From Bifidobacteriaceae bacterium (GTDB lineage Bacteria; Actinomycetota; Actinomycetes; Actinomycetales; WQXJ01): a stretch of DNA of 5,099 nt. A program made the translations under genes and the position numbers. The notes beneath the pieces are model-generated. The model was given only the letters and a program-made list of their open reading frames with translations. It did no database searches and had not been told where the DNA came from. Below are positions 1-4,954 of this stretch, piece after piece; within the stretch, counting starts at the first letter, position 1, and each line of letters starts with the position of its first letter. Location of the stretch: NCBI GenBank assembly GCA_031278675.1, contig JAITJY010000249.1, forward strand, positions 1 through 5,099. Direction: 5' to 3'.

Positions 1-46
1 GCTTAAGATGGAACAGATCAACGGCCAGCACATGAAGGGTGGGGCA

Positions 47-856
47 ATGGGGAAGCTGGAGAATGTGACCAAGGTGCGGCTACAGCATCTGATTCAAGCG
101 AAGCAAGCGGGCGAGAAGATCACCATGCTGACGGCATATGACAAGCCGACGGCCGCGATCTTCGACGCGGCGGGGATAGACCTGCTGCTGATCGGCGACT
201 CGATGGGCAACGCAGTCCTCGGCTATGACACCACGCTCCCGGTCACGCTGGATGACGTGGTCAGGGCCACGCGCGCCGTCGCGGCCGGGGCGCGCCGCGC
301 CATGATCGTGGCAGACCTCCCGTTCGGCACCTATGAGGCCTCGCCGGCCCAGTGCTTCGCTTCAGCGGTCTTGTTGATGAAAGCCGGCGCACAGGGCGTC
401 AAGTTCGAGGGCGGTGCCCGCGTCGCCGCCCAGATCAAACTGCTGTCCGAGTCCGGCATCCCGGTGATGGCTCATCTCGGTTTCACGCCGCAGTCGGTCA
501 ACACTCTCGGCGGCAACCGGGTGCAGGGCCGCGATGAGGCCTCGGCGGCCGCGTTGGCCGATGACGCCTTGGCCGTCCAAGAAGCCGGCGCCTTCGCGCT
601 GGTCCTGGAGTTGGTTCCGGCCGCCCTGGCCGCGCAAATCACGGCGCAGTTGACAATCCCGACGGTCGGCATTGGCGCCGGGTCCGGCACCGACGGTCAG
701 GTGCTGGTGTGGACCGACATGGCCGGGATGGGCGATTGGGCTCCAAGCTTCGTGCGCCGCTTCGGTGATGTTGGCGCCGCGCTCAGGTCGGCGGCGAACG
801 CCTACGCCTTGGCCGTCCGCTCGGCCACCTACCCCGACCCAGATCACTCGTTCTAA
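47..856 (+). CDS. panB: 3-methyl-2-oxobutanoate hydroxymethyltransferase (ketopantoate hydroxymethyltransferase)
   Basis: This cytosolic enzyme transfers a hydroxymethyl group from 5,10-methylenetetrahydrofolate to 2-oxoisovalerate, giving ketopantoate, the first committed step to pantothenate and CoA. The protein is a full-length TIM barrel of the PanB family. Counting from the ATG at 8, the Mg2+ ligands are D64 (in IGDSMG), D103 (in ADLPFG) and E134 (in KFEGG). HLGFTPQSVN follows, the catalytic Glu is E201 in VLELVP, and the glycine-rich GIGAG motif comes next. It ends in the family-typical DPDHSF. I prefer the ATG at 47: it has a purine-rich GAAGGGTGGGG just upstream and gives 269 residues, close to the 264 of E. 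coli PanB. ATGs at 8 and 32 are in frame, and no stop separates them from the window edge, so a longer start is possible. No panC or panD is visible. The stop codon lies inside the left copy of the direct repeat. Confidence 0.96.
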   Translation: MGKLENVTKVRLQHLIQAKQAGEKITMLTAYDKPTAAIFDAAGIDLLLIGDSMGNAVLGYDTTLPVTLDDVVRATRAVAAGARRAMIVADLPFGTYEASPAQCFASAVLLMKAGAQGVKFEGGARVAAQIKLLSESGIPVMAHLGFTPQSVNTLGGNRVQGRDEASAAALADDALAVQEAGAFALVLELVPAALAAQITAQLTIPTVGIGAGSGTDGQVLVWTDMAGMGDWAPSFVRRFGDVGAALRSAANAYALAVRSATYPDPDHSF

Positions 857-963
857 CGCGGGCCGGCTAAACAACTGGCTACCGGGGGCGCGAACCTGGG
901 ACAATCCCGACTCCCAAGCAGACGGGACCGGCCACCGGTACCGGCGCTGAGGTCTTGGTGCGG
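853..963. repeat. Left copy of ~111-bp direct repeat
   Basis: This copy matches 3670-3781 with two substitutions (T868 versus C3685, G943 versus A3761) and one single-base length difference in a G run near 884-888, about 97% identity. It starts with the last base and stop codon of panB (CTAACGCGGG) and ends at GGTGCGG, where similarity stops abruptly. It contains the perfect palindrome CCGGTACCGG (935-944), which the right copy has lost by one base, and the short inverted pair GGGA-CAA-TCCC (898-908). I see no long ORF of its own, no terminal inverted repeats and no convincing tRNA fold. It could be an att-like recombination scar, a duplicated intergenic segment or a dispersed genomic repeat. 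Confidence 0.93.
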
Positions 964-1102
964 CGCAGGAGGCGAGGATCGGTGGATCGAGGCTTAGCTT
1001 CTGGGCGAACGTCACCTTCACCAACAGCGAAACCGCTGCGATCGCGGGGGTGATCGGGGGAGCCAGCGCGATCACCACAGAAGTGTCAAGCAGCGCCCGC
1101 AT
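964..1102 (-). pseudogene. Truncated PIN-domain (VapC-like) toxin
   Basis: The start codon on the minus strand shares a base with the stop of the antitoxin gene (TGATG), the coupled arrangement typical of vapBC-type modules. The first residues, MRALLDTSVVIAL, are a textbook PIN-domain N-terminus, with D6 as the first metal-binding acid. About 46 residues fit before the sequence runs into the 111-bp repeat. A complete VapC toxin is about 125-140 residues and has further acidic ligands that are absent here. Where the second acid usually sits (VSxxTxAEL) the frame reads VSLLVKVTF, with no Glu. The frame stays open, by chance, through the repeat and antisense to panB as far as 362, but that extension is unrelated to PIN proteins. 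I infer a broken, non-functional toxin. Confidence 0.75.
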
Positions 1103-1380
1103 CAGGGACGACAGGGGTCTTCGCCCTCGACGTCGGCCCGCTGATCGGCTAGCCAGGTAGCGGTGAAGCCTTCCGCAGTGGCTGCCTGGCCGGCTTGCTC
1201 GCGCCGGAATTGGCCGGCCAGGCGCATCGCGTCGGCCCCACTGGGCCAGCTCGCAGGCGCCGGCCCAAGCTGCGCCACCGGACGCCGGTGTCTAGTCACC
1301 AGGTACGTTTGCCCCTGCTCGGCGGCGGCCAGGGCCTGCGTCGGGTTCTGGCGCAGCTCGCCAACGCTAATGGTCTTCAC
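1102..1380 (-). CDS. Phd/YefM-type antitoxin (prevent-host-death family)
   Basis: This 92-residue protein resembles the DNA-binding antitoxins of type II toxin-antitoxin modules. The N-terminus, MKTISVGELRQNP, followed by a helix rich in Ala and Gln, then TYLVTRHRRPVAQLGP (about residues 25-40), is the characteristic Phd/YefM fold that binds operator DNA as a dimer. The remainder (about 50-92) is helical and charged and would be the toxin-neutralising tail. The start is GTG at 1380, because an in-frame stop lies 12 bases upstream. There is no clear Shine-Dalgarno sequence, and a TAAAAC hexamer 6 bases before the start fits a leaderless transcript. The gene overlaps the toxin start by one base. 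Since that toxin is truncated, this is probably an orphan antitoxin. It could still bind its own promoter or neutralise another PIN toxin. Confidence 0.85.
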   Translation of the reverse strand: MKTISVGELRQNPTQALAAAEQGQTYLVTRHRRPVAQLGPAPASWPSGADAMRLAGQFRREQAGQAATAEGFTATWLADQRADVEGEDPCRP

Positions 1381-1381
1381 G

Positions 1382-1396
1382 TAGATGTTTTAGATG
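1382..1396 (-). promoter_or_regulatory. Possible antitoxin promoter/operator with direct repeats
   Basis: On the minus strand the sequence just before the antitoxin GTG carries two CATCTA repeats 9 bases apart (plus-strand TAGATG at 1382-1387 and 1391-1396), with TAAAAC between and overlapping them. TAAAAC sits 6 bases from the start codon, the spacing expected if transcription begins at the start codon. No good -35 box is visible. Autoregulation by antitoxin binding here is an inference from how Phd family modules work. Confidence 0.3.
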
Positions 1397-1555
1397 ATTC
1401 ACTCAATAGCGGGAGCCGCCCTGGCGGTGGTCGGCATCTTCAGCACCGCTTGGGGTAGCCGCCGGGGCGCAAAAGTAGCTGCGCGTCTGCTTCTTATAGT
1501 GGCGAACTCTACCAGCGGTCCCGGTTTCTCCGCAGCTGCCCCCGTCACCATCGGA

Positions 1556-1570
1556 GACGTGACCCACGTC
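1556..1570. promoter_or_regulatory. Operator-like palindrome upstream of the lipoprotein gene
   Basis: GACGTGACCCACGTC consists of two perfect 6-base inverted arms around a 3-base spacer. It lies in the 243-bp intergenic region between the divergent antitoxin and lipoprotein genes, about 20 bases upstream of a possible -35 box. The size and symmetry suit a dimeric regulator. A short palindrome of this kind can occur by chance in GC-rich DNA. Confidence 0.3.
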
Positions 1571-1587
1571 CATCATGGCGTGGTGTG

Positions 1588-1617
1588 GTGGCACAAGCGA
1601 GGTGGGTGTCGTAAAGT
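1588..1617 (+). promoter_or_regulatory. Putative promoter of the lipoprotein gene
   Basis: A -35-like GTGGCA (1588-1593, four of six consensus bases) is followed after 18 bases by a good -10-like TAAAGT (1612-1617). The GTG start is only 6 bases further on, so the mRNA would be leaderless or nearly so. That agrees with the absence of a Shine-Dalgarno sequence. Confidence 0.4.
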
Positions 1618-1623
1618 CGCGGT

Positions 1624-2496
1624 GTGCGTCTACACTGCGTTACCAGGTTCGCCGCTGTTGGTGTTTTTGTGATGATCTGCGGAGCCTGCAGCGGTCGGGG
1701 CGTCGAGGTTCCGTCTCTGGTCGACCCGGCTGGCACCAGCAACTCCGCACAAGCGGACCTTGCCCGCGACCTTGTGGATTGCATGGCTAGAGCGAACATC
1801 CCCATGGAAGTTGTCGACATTGGGAATAATGAGGCTACGGTGGTGCCAACAACCGACGGCATTTGGGCCATTGAGCATCCGAATGGTTCAGGGAAACGCA
1901 TCGCCAATAACCCGAACGTGACGGCCGCGGATTGGGAGCGTTTCAATGCCCTACACAACGAGGTTCGAGAAGCGCGGGCGGGACAGTCTTTGTTGATCGT
2001 GGGTGATGTGGATCTATCGGCCGATTACTCAGCTTGCATAGCCGAGACTGGATACATGGAACCAGGCTATGCGGCCGACTTAGCAGAAAATCTCAAGTGG
2101 CGGCAGGCCTTCGCCGACGCGGGGGCCGTCTGGGCCACGTGCGCTAGGACACATGGATATCCAGAACTTATTGACCCGGATCCGCCAAGAGTAGGAGACG
2201 ACGAACCGGACCCCGCAGTGCTATTGCCGGGAGACATCAGCGAAAGCGCTCTACGCGAGCTCCTTCAAGTGTGTCCGGTGTTTGATCGCGCAATCCAAGA
2301 GGCCTTTGACAAGAACGCTTCCCAGGACCCTGATCTCGTCCCCGAGGAAATGGATGACTACCCGATATGGCCTATCGTAGATTTTGATTTTGACGGTGCG
2401 CTCTATGGCCACGTAATGGCCGACCCCCTGGCAAGGGAGAAACTCTATGAAATCCTCACTGCCGAGCAGAACGAATACCTTGCGTCGCTCTCCTGA
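1624..2496 (+). CDS. Putative secreted lipoprotein, cysteine-containing, unrecognised family
   Basis: I do not recognise this 290-residue protein. A short signal-like N-terminus (Arg at 2 and 8, hydrophobic stretch about 9-18) leads to GACSG with a candidate lipidated Cys at 22. The lipobox is imperfect, because Cys19 replaces the usual Leu/Val/Ile at -3. The mature part has four cysteines (53, 138, 173, 217). Three sit in similar contexts, C-x4-G-Y at 138 and 173 and C-x4-N-I at 53, which suggests a repeated helical unit and two disulfides. An acidic, Pro-rich linker covers about 181-199. The C-terminal part is also acidic (DFDFDG near 253-258). The start is GTG 1624, with a -10-like box just upstream. 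G+C is clearly lower than in panB (33 of 60 bases in 1801-1860), consistent with transfer. It is likely an exported, membrane-anchored protein of unknown role. Confidence 0.8.
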   Translation: MRLHCVTRFAAVGVFVMICGACSGRGVEVPSLVDPAGTSNSAQADLARDLVDCMARANIPMEVVDIGNNEATVVPTTDGIWAIEHPNGSGKRIANNPNVTAADWERFNALHNEVREARAGQSLLIVGDVDLSADYSACIAETGYMEPGYAADLAENLKWRQAFADAGAVWATCARTHGYPELIDPDPPRVGDDEPDPAVLLPGDISESALRELLQVCPVFDRAIQEAFDKNASQDPDLVPEEMDDYPIWPIVDFDFDGALYGHVMADPLAREKLYEILTAEQNEYLASLS

Positions 2497-2529
2497 TCCT
2501 CATCAGCCGCTGCCCGGCTTATGAGGATC
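2495..2529. terminator. Hairpin between convergent genes, likely bidirectional terminator
   Basis: A perfect 9-base stem (GATCCTCAT at 2495-2503 with ATGAGGATC at 2521-2529) continues, after a single mismatch, into a 5-base stem (AGCCG at 2505-2509 with CGGCT at 2515-2519) closed by a 5-base loop. The outer stem begins inside the TGA stop of the lipoprotein gene and lies 26 bases beyond the stop of the minus-strand gene, so it can serve both. No T-run follows on either strand, as is common for hairpin terminators in high-GC Gram-positives. Confidence 0.7.
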
Positions 2530-2555
2530 GTGTCCTGGAGCGGGCTTCGTCCAGG

Positions 2556-2984
2556 TCACTTGTCGGCCTCCTCGGCGTGGTCGAGATGCCGGCGGATCTC
2601 CGGAGAGAACTTGACCTCCACCGGTAACTCGGCCAGAGCGTGCGCGGACATCCCCGCGTCCAACGGCTCCAAGGCGACGGCCGCGTCCGGCCAAAGGGTG
2701 GAGACAAAAGCCTGCCTGGCCTCGGGGCAGTCTGCGGCCGCTTGTGCCGCCACAAGGACGCTGGCCTCCAAAGAGCCGATGTCAATATCGAGCCAAAATT
2801 TGCCACCTTGTGGCGTGCCGAACGACGCAAGCGCAAAGCCGGGGGCATCACCAAGAAAAACCATTCGGCCATCGGAAAGCCGCGCGTGGCGCGACACGGC
2901 GAACCTGTAAGTCTCAGGCCCGCAGCTCCCTCCGTCGAGCGAACACAGAAGCCGAATCGCTAGAACCTTAGCGTGTTCGGTCAT
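2556..2984 (-). CDS. Hypothetical protein, 142 residues
   Basis: I do not recognise this protein. It is soluble-looking, acidic toward the C-terminus, with no signal peptide or membrane span. It has a beta-rich N-terminal half (TYRFAVSRHARL, then GRMVFLGDAPGFALASFG, then KFWLDIDIG, about residues 25-70), then a probable helix (about 71-95) and a charged tail ending in HAEEADK. Cysteines are at 14, 21 and 86. I chose the ATG at 2984 because the 18 extra residues from an upstream ATG (3038) look unstructured and overlap another candidate ORF. Neither start has a strong ribosome site. The gene converges on the lipoprotein gene and shares its terminator hairpin. Its start overlaps by 17 bases the end of a possible single-span membrane peptide, so translational coupling is conceivable. 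Codon use and the sustained open frame support a real gene, but no function can be assigned. Confidence 0.65.
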   Translation of the reverse strand: MTEHAKVLAIRLLCSLDGGSCGPETYRFAVSRHARLSDGRMVFLGDAPGFALASFGTPQGGKFWLDIDIGSLEASVLVAAQAAADCPEARQAFVSTLWPDAAVALEPLDAGMSAHALAELPVEVKFSPEIRRHLDHAEEADK

Positions 2985-3066
2985 CACGGCCCGATCTGAG
3001 ATACAACCACGCGAGCAATGCGGCAGCCCATTGCGCACTGCAAGCGATCAACACAAACCGCAACAT
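2968..3066 (-). CDS. Possible single-span membrane micro-protein (32 residues)
   Basis: From the ATG at 3066 this reading frame gives a hydrophobic segment (MLRFVLIACSAQWAAALLAW, then LYL) followed by a charged tail (RSGRDDRTR), the layout of a single-pass membrane peptide with a positive cytoplasmic end. Its last 17 bases overlap the start of the 142-residue gene, so the two could be co-translated. The frame is open upstream to 3336, but that extension is Arg-rich and crosses the inverted-repeat element, so I do not include it. No Shine-Dalgarno sequence is seen. It could simply be a chance ORF. Confidence 0.28.
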   Translation of the reverse strand: MLRFVLIACSAQWAAALLAWLYLRSGRDDRTR

Positions 3067-3082
3067 GAGACTTGGATGCAAG

Positions 3083-3253
3083 TTCCGGCGGATCTGTAAC
3101 GGTTTCTCCGGTTTCGGAGTAGCGGCCCTTCCGGCTGAACGGTAACGGTGCCGACGGAGGTTACCGCGCCCGCTTCCAGAGCAAGAAGAGCCGCACCATG
3201 CCCTCCGGGACGCGCTACTCCGAGCCCGGGGTAGCGTTACCGGCGCGCCGGAA
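3083..3253. repeat. Long imperfect inverted-repeat element
   Basis: Two arms face each other with three collinear perfect blocks: TTCCGGCG (3083-3090) with CGCCGGAA (3246-3253), GTAACG (3096-3101) with CGTTAC (3235-3240), and TCGGAGTAGCG (3114-3124) with CGCTACTCCGA (3213-3223). Spacers between blocks match in length to within one base. Inside lies another hairpin, CGGTAAC (3140-3146) with GTTACCG (3160-3166). The box GTAAC thus occurs four times, twice in each orientation. No transposase-like protein is encoded. Options are a MITE-like non-autonomous element, a structured RNA or a cluster of protein-binding sites. Confidence 0.6.
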
Positions 3254-3519
3254 AGGTGTTTCAGATCGCCCGGAATTTCCAACTTGGAGGCGTTCATTGA
3301 ATACGGTCTCAATGCCAATGCCCCCACCGCTACCACAAACCCACAACCCGGCTACCACATAGCCGGACCACCGCTACCAACAACCCGCGGGCGCCAGCCT
3401 TCCTCCGCCTAACACGTATGGAAGTTCGTTGGGGAAGCTGAGCTGACTTGAGGAGCGCAAACAGAGTTGGAACCGCGACCGCTGCGGGCCCGACCAGCGG
3501 CCCGGAAGCATGCCAAGAA
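3254..3519. other. Stretch without a convincing gene
   Basis: Open frames occur on both strands here, but none has a credible start, a recognisable motif or codon use like the neighbouring genes. I see no RNA gene and no strong hairpin. An AGGAG at 3451-3455 is not followed by a convincing reading frame. Confidence 0.5.
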
Positions 3520-3639
3520 ATGAAGGAAGAAAGAGTCTGGCTGGTAATTGCCCTAGTCGCATTCATCGCGGCAGTAAGCCTTCGCACGGTGGACGGGAGG
3601 CGCACGAAGAAGGAGCCCAACCCCGACGCGACGCCCTGA
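3520..3639 (+). CDS. Possible small single-span membrane protein (39 residues)
   Basis: Starting at ATG 3520, the frame encodes a charged N-terminus (MKEER), a hydrophobic stretch of about 16 residues (VWLVIALVAFIAAVSL, residues 6-21) and a basic, polar tail (RRTKKEPNPDATP). That is a plausible small membrane protein. GGAAG (3504-3508) lies about 11 bases upstream as a weak ribosome site. The frame is open further up to a TTG at 3448, but the added residues look non-specific. It ends 30 bases before the right copy of the direct repeat and is the last candidate gene of the bracketed segment. Function unknown, and a chance ORF cannot be excluded. Confidence 0.38.
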   Translation: MKEERVWLVIALVAFIAAVSLRTVDGRRTKKEPNPDATP

Positions 3640-3669
3640 CCTGCGCAGACGGTTCGCTTTCCGACTAGG

Positions 3670-3781
3670 CTAACGCGGGCCGGCCAAACAACTGGCTACC
3701 GAGGGGCGCGAACCTGGGACAATCCCGACTCCCAAGCAGACGGGACCGGCCACCGGTACCAGCGCTGAGGTCTTGGTGCGG
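3670..3781. repeat. Right copy of ~111-bp direct repeat
   Basis: Near-identical partner of 853-963 in the same orientation, 2.8 kb away. Both boundaries are sharp: the bases before 3670 do not resemble the end of panB, and the bases after 3781 (GCTGTTGG) do not resemble the truncated toxin gene. The copy carries one extra base in the G run (GAGGGG) and the palindrome at 3753-3762 is degraded to CCGGTACCAG. It ends 55 bases before the Fic-fold gene, upstream of that gene's likely promoter. Confidence 0.93.
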
Positions 3782-3799
3782 GCTGTTGGCTTGAAGTGG

Positions 3800-3829
3800 T
3801 TGAGCCGCTGGTCGGTGAGGCCCTAGCCT
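3800..3829 (+). promoter_or_regulatory. Putative promoter of the Fic-fold gene
   Basis: TTGAGC (3800-3805) and TAGCCT (3824-3829) are separated by 18 bases and resemble -35 and -10 boxes. The -10 box ends 7 bases before the ATG, so the transcript would begin at or next to the start codon. The promoter lies just outside the right direct repeat, in DNA that would have adjoined the panB-side copy before any insertion. Confidence 0.4.
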
Positions 3830-3836
3830 GGAAATC

Positions 3837-4889
3837 ATGTTCTCACCGGTCTACACAGTCACTGCCCGGTTGCTGGCGTCGGTCAGCTTGATTGAGCGTG
3901 CCCGAGGACGCATCGACGCCGCCCGGCTCGCCCCCGAGCAGGCCAATGGCCTGCAACACCATGCCCAAACGGAGATGATCATTGCCTCGGCCGGACTCTC
4001 CGACTACCTGTTGACGCGTCCCCAAATCCAAGCGGTCCTCGAAGACCAGGATGTTCACGCCCCGGCCAGAGCGATCACCGAAGTACGCAATGCGAAAGCC
4101 ACCATCGAGTGGGCCCGTCTACGCCAACTCGACGGCACACCACTCACGTTGGATGACATCTGCCAGATGCACGCCCTGTTCACCGAAAACCTCGGAGTGG
4201 ACCACGAGGTCGGCAATTTCAGGGCCGGACCGGCCGTGATCCTCAACGAATACCTCGGCTCTGCCTGGGGCGGCTACAAGGCGCCCCCCGCAGGGGTGGT
4301 CAAAGACCGCATGGATGCCCTAATGAACTGGGTCGCAGGCGCCGAAACAGACCCGCACCCGGTGATCGCCGCAGGCATTGCCCACCAAGAAATCGCCGCG
4401 ATCAGACCCTTCACGCTGGGCTCCGGACAAGTGGCGCGGCTGGTGTCCCGGATTGTGTTGGGACAACACGGCTACTCGTTCCGCGACGGTCTGGCGCTCG
4501 GCTCCTATTACCTTCTAAACCGCACCGCCTATCACGTCGCACTGGATAACGGGGCCTCCTACCTCGAGCGGGCCCGCAGTTCCCGCGACGATTGGCTCGA
4601 CTTTTATCTGCGCGGCCTCCACAACGAAGTAGACCGCCTCACCGCCATGATCGCCGCATTCCAAGTCGACGGTTTCGAGGCCGGCCACCCCGCCACAATG
4701 CGCCGCGACGAGGCCTGTCTCCTCGCCTTCGCCGACGAATACGGCTCATTGACCAAGCGCGATGCCGCTTCTATCCTTTCTCCCCTCCCCAGACGTTTGG
4801 TCCTCAAACGGTTGGCAGCGCTGGTTGATCAGGGCCGCTTGGTCGCCGACACCTCCGGCGAACACGTTCGCTACCTTCTAAAACACTGA
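3837..4889 (+). CDS. Fic-fold protein with C-terminal winged helix and degenerate catalytic loop (pseudo-AMPylase)
   Basis: Active Fic proteins transfer AMP or a related group from nucleotides to target proteins using the loop HPFx(D/E)GNGRxxR. Here the fold markers are clear: a GNFRAGPAVI flap (126-135), YKAPPAGVVKDRMDALMNWV (147-166), the conserved H183 one turn before the loop, and R201. The loop itself reads IRPFTLGSGQVAR (189-201). The catalytic His is R190, the acidic residue is L194, Asn is S196 and the first Arg is Q198. The N-terminal region shows ASAGLSD (50-56) where class II Fic proteins carry the inhibitory (S/T)xxxE(G/N), so that Glu is missing as well. Residues about 288-350 look like a winged-helix domain. 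Length and order match class II Fic proteins. An in-frame stop 21 bases upstream fixes the ATG at 3837. Probably intact but not an AMPylase; a binding or DNA-linked regulatory role is inference. Confidence 0.88.
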   Translation: MFSPVYTVTARLLASVSLIERARGRIDAARLAPEQANGLQHHAQTEMIIASAGLSDYLLTRPQIQAVLEDQDVHAPARAITEVRNAKATIEWARLRQLDGTPLTLDDICQMHALFTENLGVDHEVGNFRAGPAVILNEYLGSAWGGYKAPPAGVVKDRMDALMNWVAGAETDPHPVIAAGIAHQEIAAIRPFTLGSGQVARLVSRIVLGQHGYSFRDGLALGSYYLLNRTAYHVALDNGASYLERARSSRDDWLDFYLRGLHNEVDRLTAMIAAFQVDGFEAGHPATMRRDEACLLAFADEYGSLTKRDAASILSPLPRRLVLKRLAALVDQGRLVADTSGEHVRYLLKH

Positions 4890-4893
4890 GTCT

Positions 4894-4913
4894 GTTGGCG
4901 CAAGGCGCGCAAC
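4894..4913. terminator. Small GC-rich hairpin after the Fic-fold gene
   Basis: GTTGGCGC (4894-4901) pairs with GCGC (4905-4908) and CAAC (4910-4913), with one bulged G and a 3-base loop, 4 bases after the stop. There is no T-run. The left arm overlaps a possible -35 box of the next gene, so it may be a weak terminator or a coincidence. Confidence 0.3.
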
Positions 4914-4922
4914 GGATAGGGT
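4895..4922 (+). promoter_or_regulatory. Putative promoter of the last gene
   Basis: TTGGCG (4895-4900) and TAGGGT (4917-4922) are 16 bases apart and resemble -35 and -10 boxes. A transcript would start near 4928 and leave a leader of about 27 bases containing GGAACAGAG before the ATG at 4955. Confidence 0.35.
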
Positions 4923-4954
4923 TGGGACGAACACCTTTACCGGAACAGAGCAAA

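Noticed and set aside
853..963. A tRNA or tRNA fragment in the direct repeat as a classical integration site
   Set aside because: The reverse complement has a GGTTCG stretch resembling a T-loop, but the flanking arms do not pair and no cloverleaf can be drawn.
1394..1672. 92-residue plus-strand ORF beginning with a hydrophobic stretch
   Set aside because: It overlaps the lipoprotein start in another frame, lacks a ribosome site and shows no motif beyond a short hydrophobic start. It lies in the region expected to hold divergent promoters.
2968..3336. 122-residue minus-strand ORF ending in the membrane micro-peptide
   Set aside because: The first 90 residues are Arg/Ser-rich and cross the inverted-repeat element with no recognisable domain. 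Only the last 32 residues look protein-like, so only those are listed.
3330..3620. 96-residue minus-strand ORF antisense to the second micro-ORF
   Set aside because: No family features or credible start. The opposite strand has the better-formed membrane peptide.
853..3781. Transposon with target-site duplication
   Set aside because: A duplication of about 111 bp is far longer than known transposition duplications, and neither terminal inverted repeats at the segment ends nor a transposase are present.
3670..4889. FicTA toxin-antitoxin operon (small antitoxin before Fic)
   Set aside because: No small gene with an SxxxE(G/N) motif precedes the Fic-fold gene, and the catalytic loop is degenerate, so toxin activity by AMPylation is unlikely.
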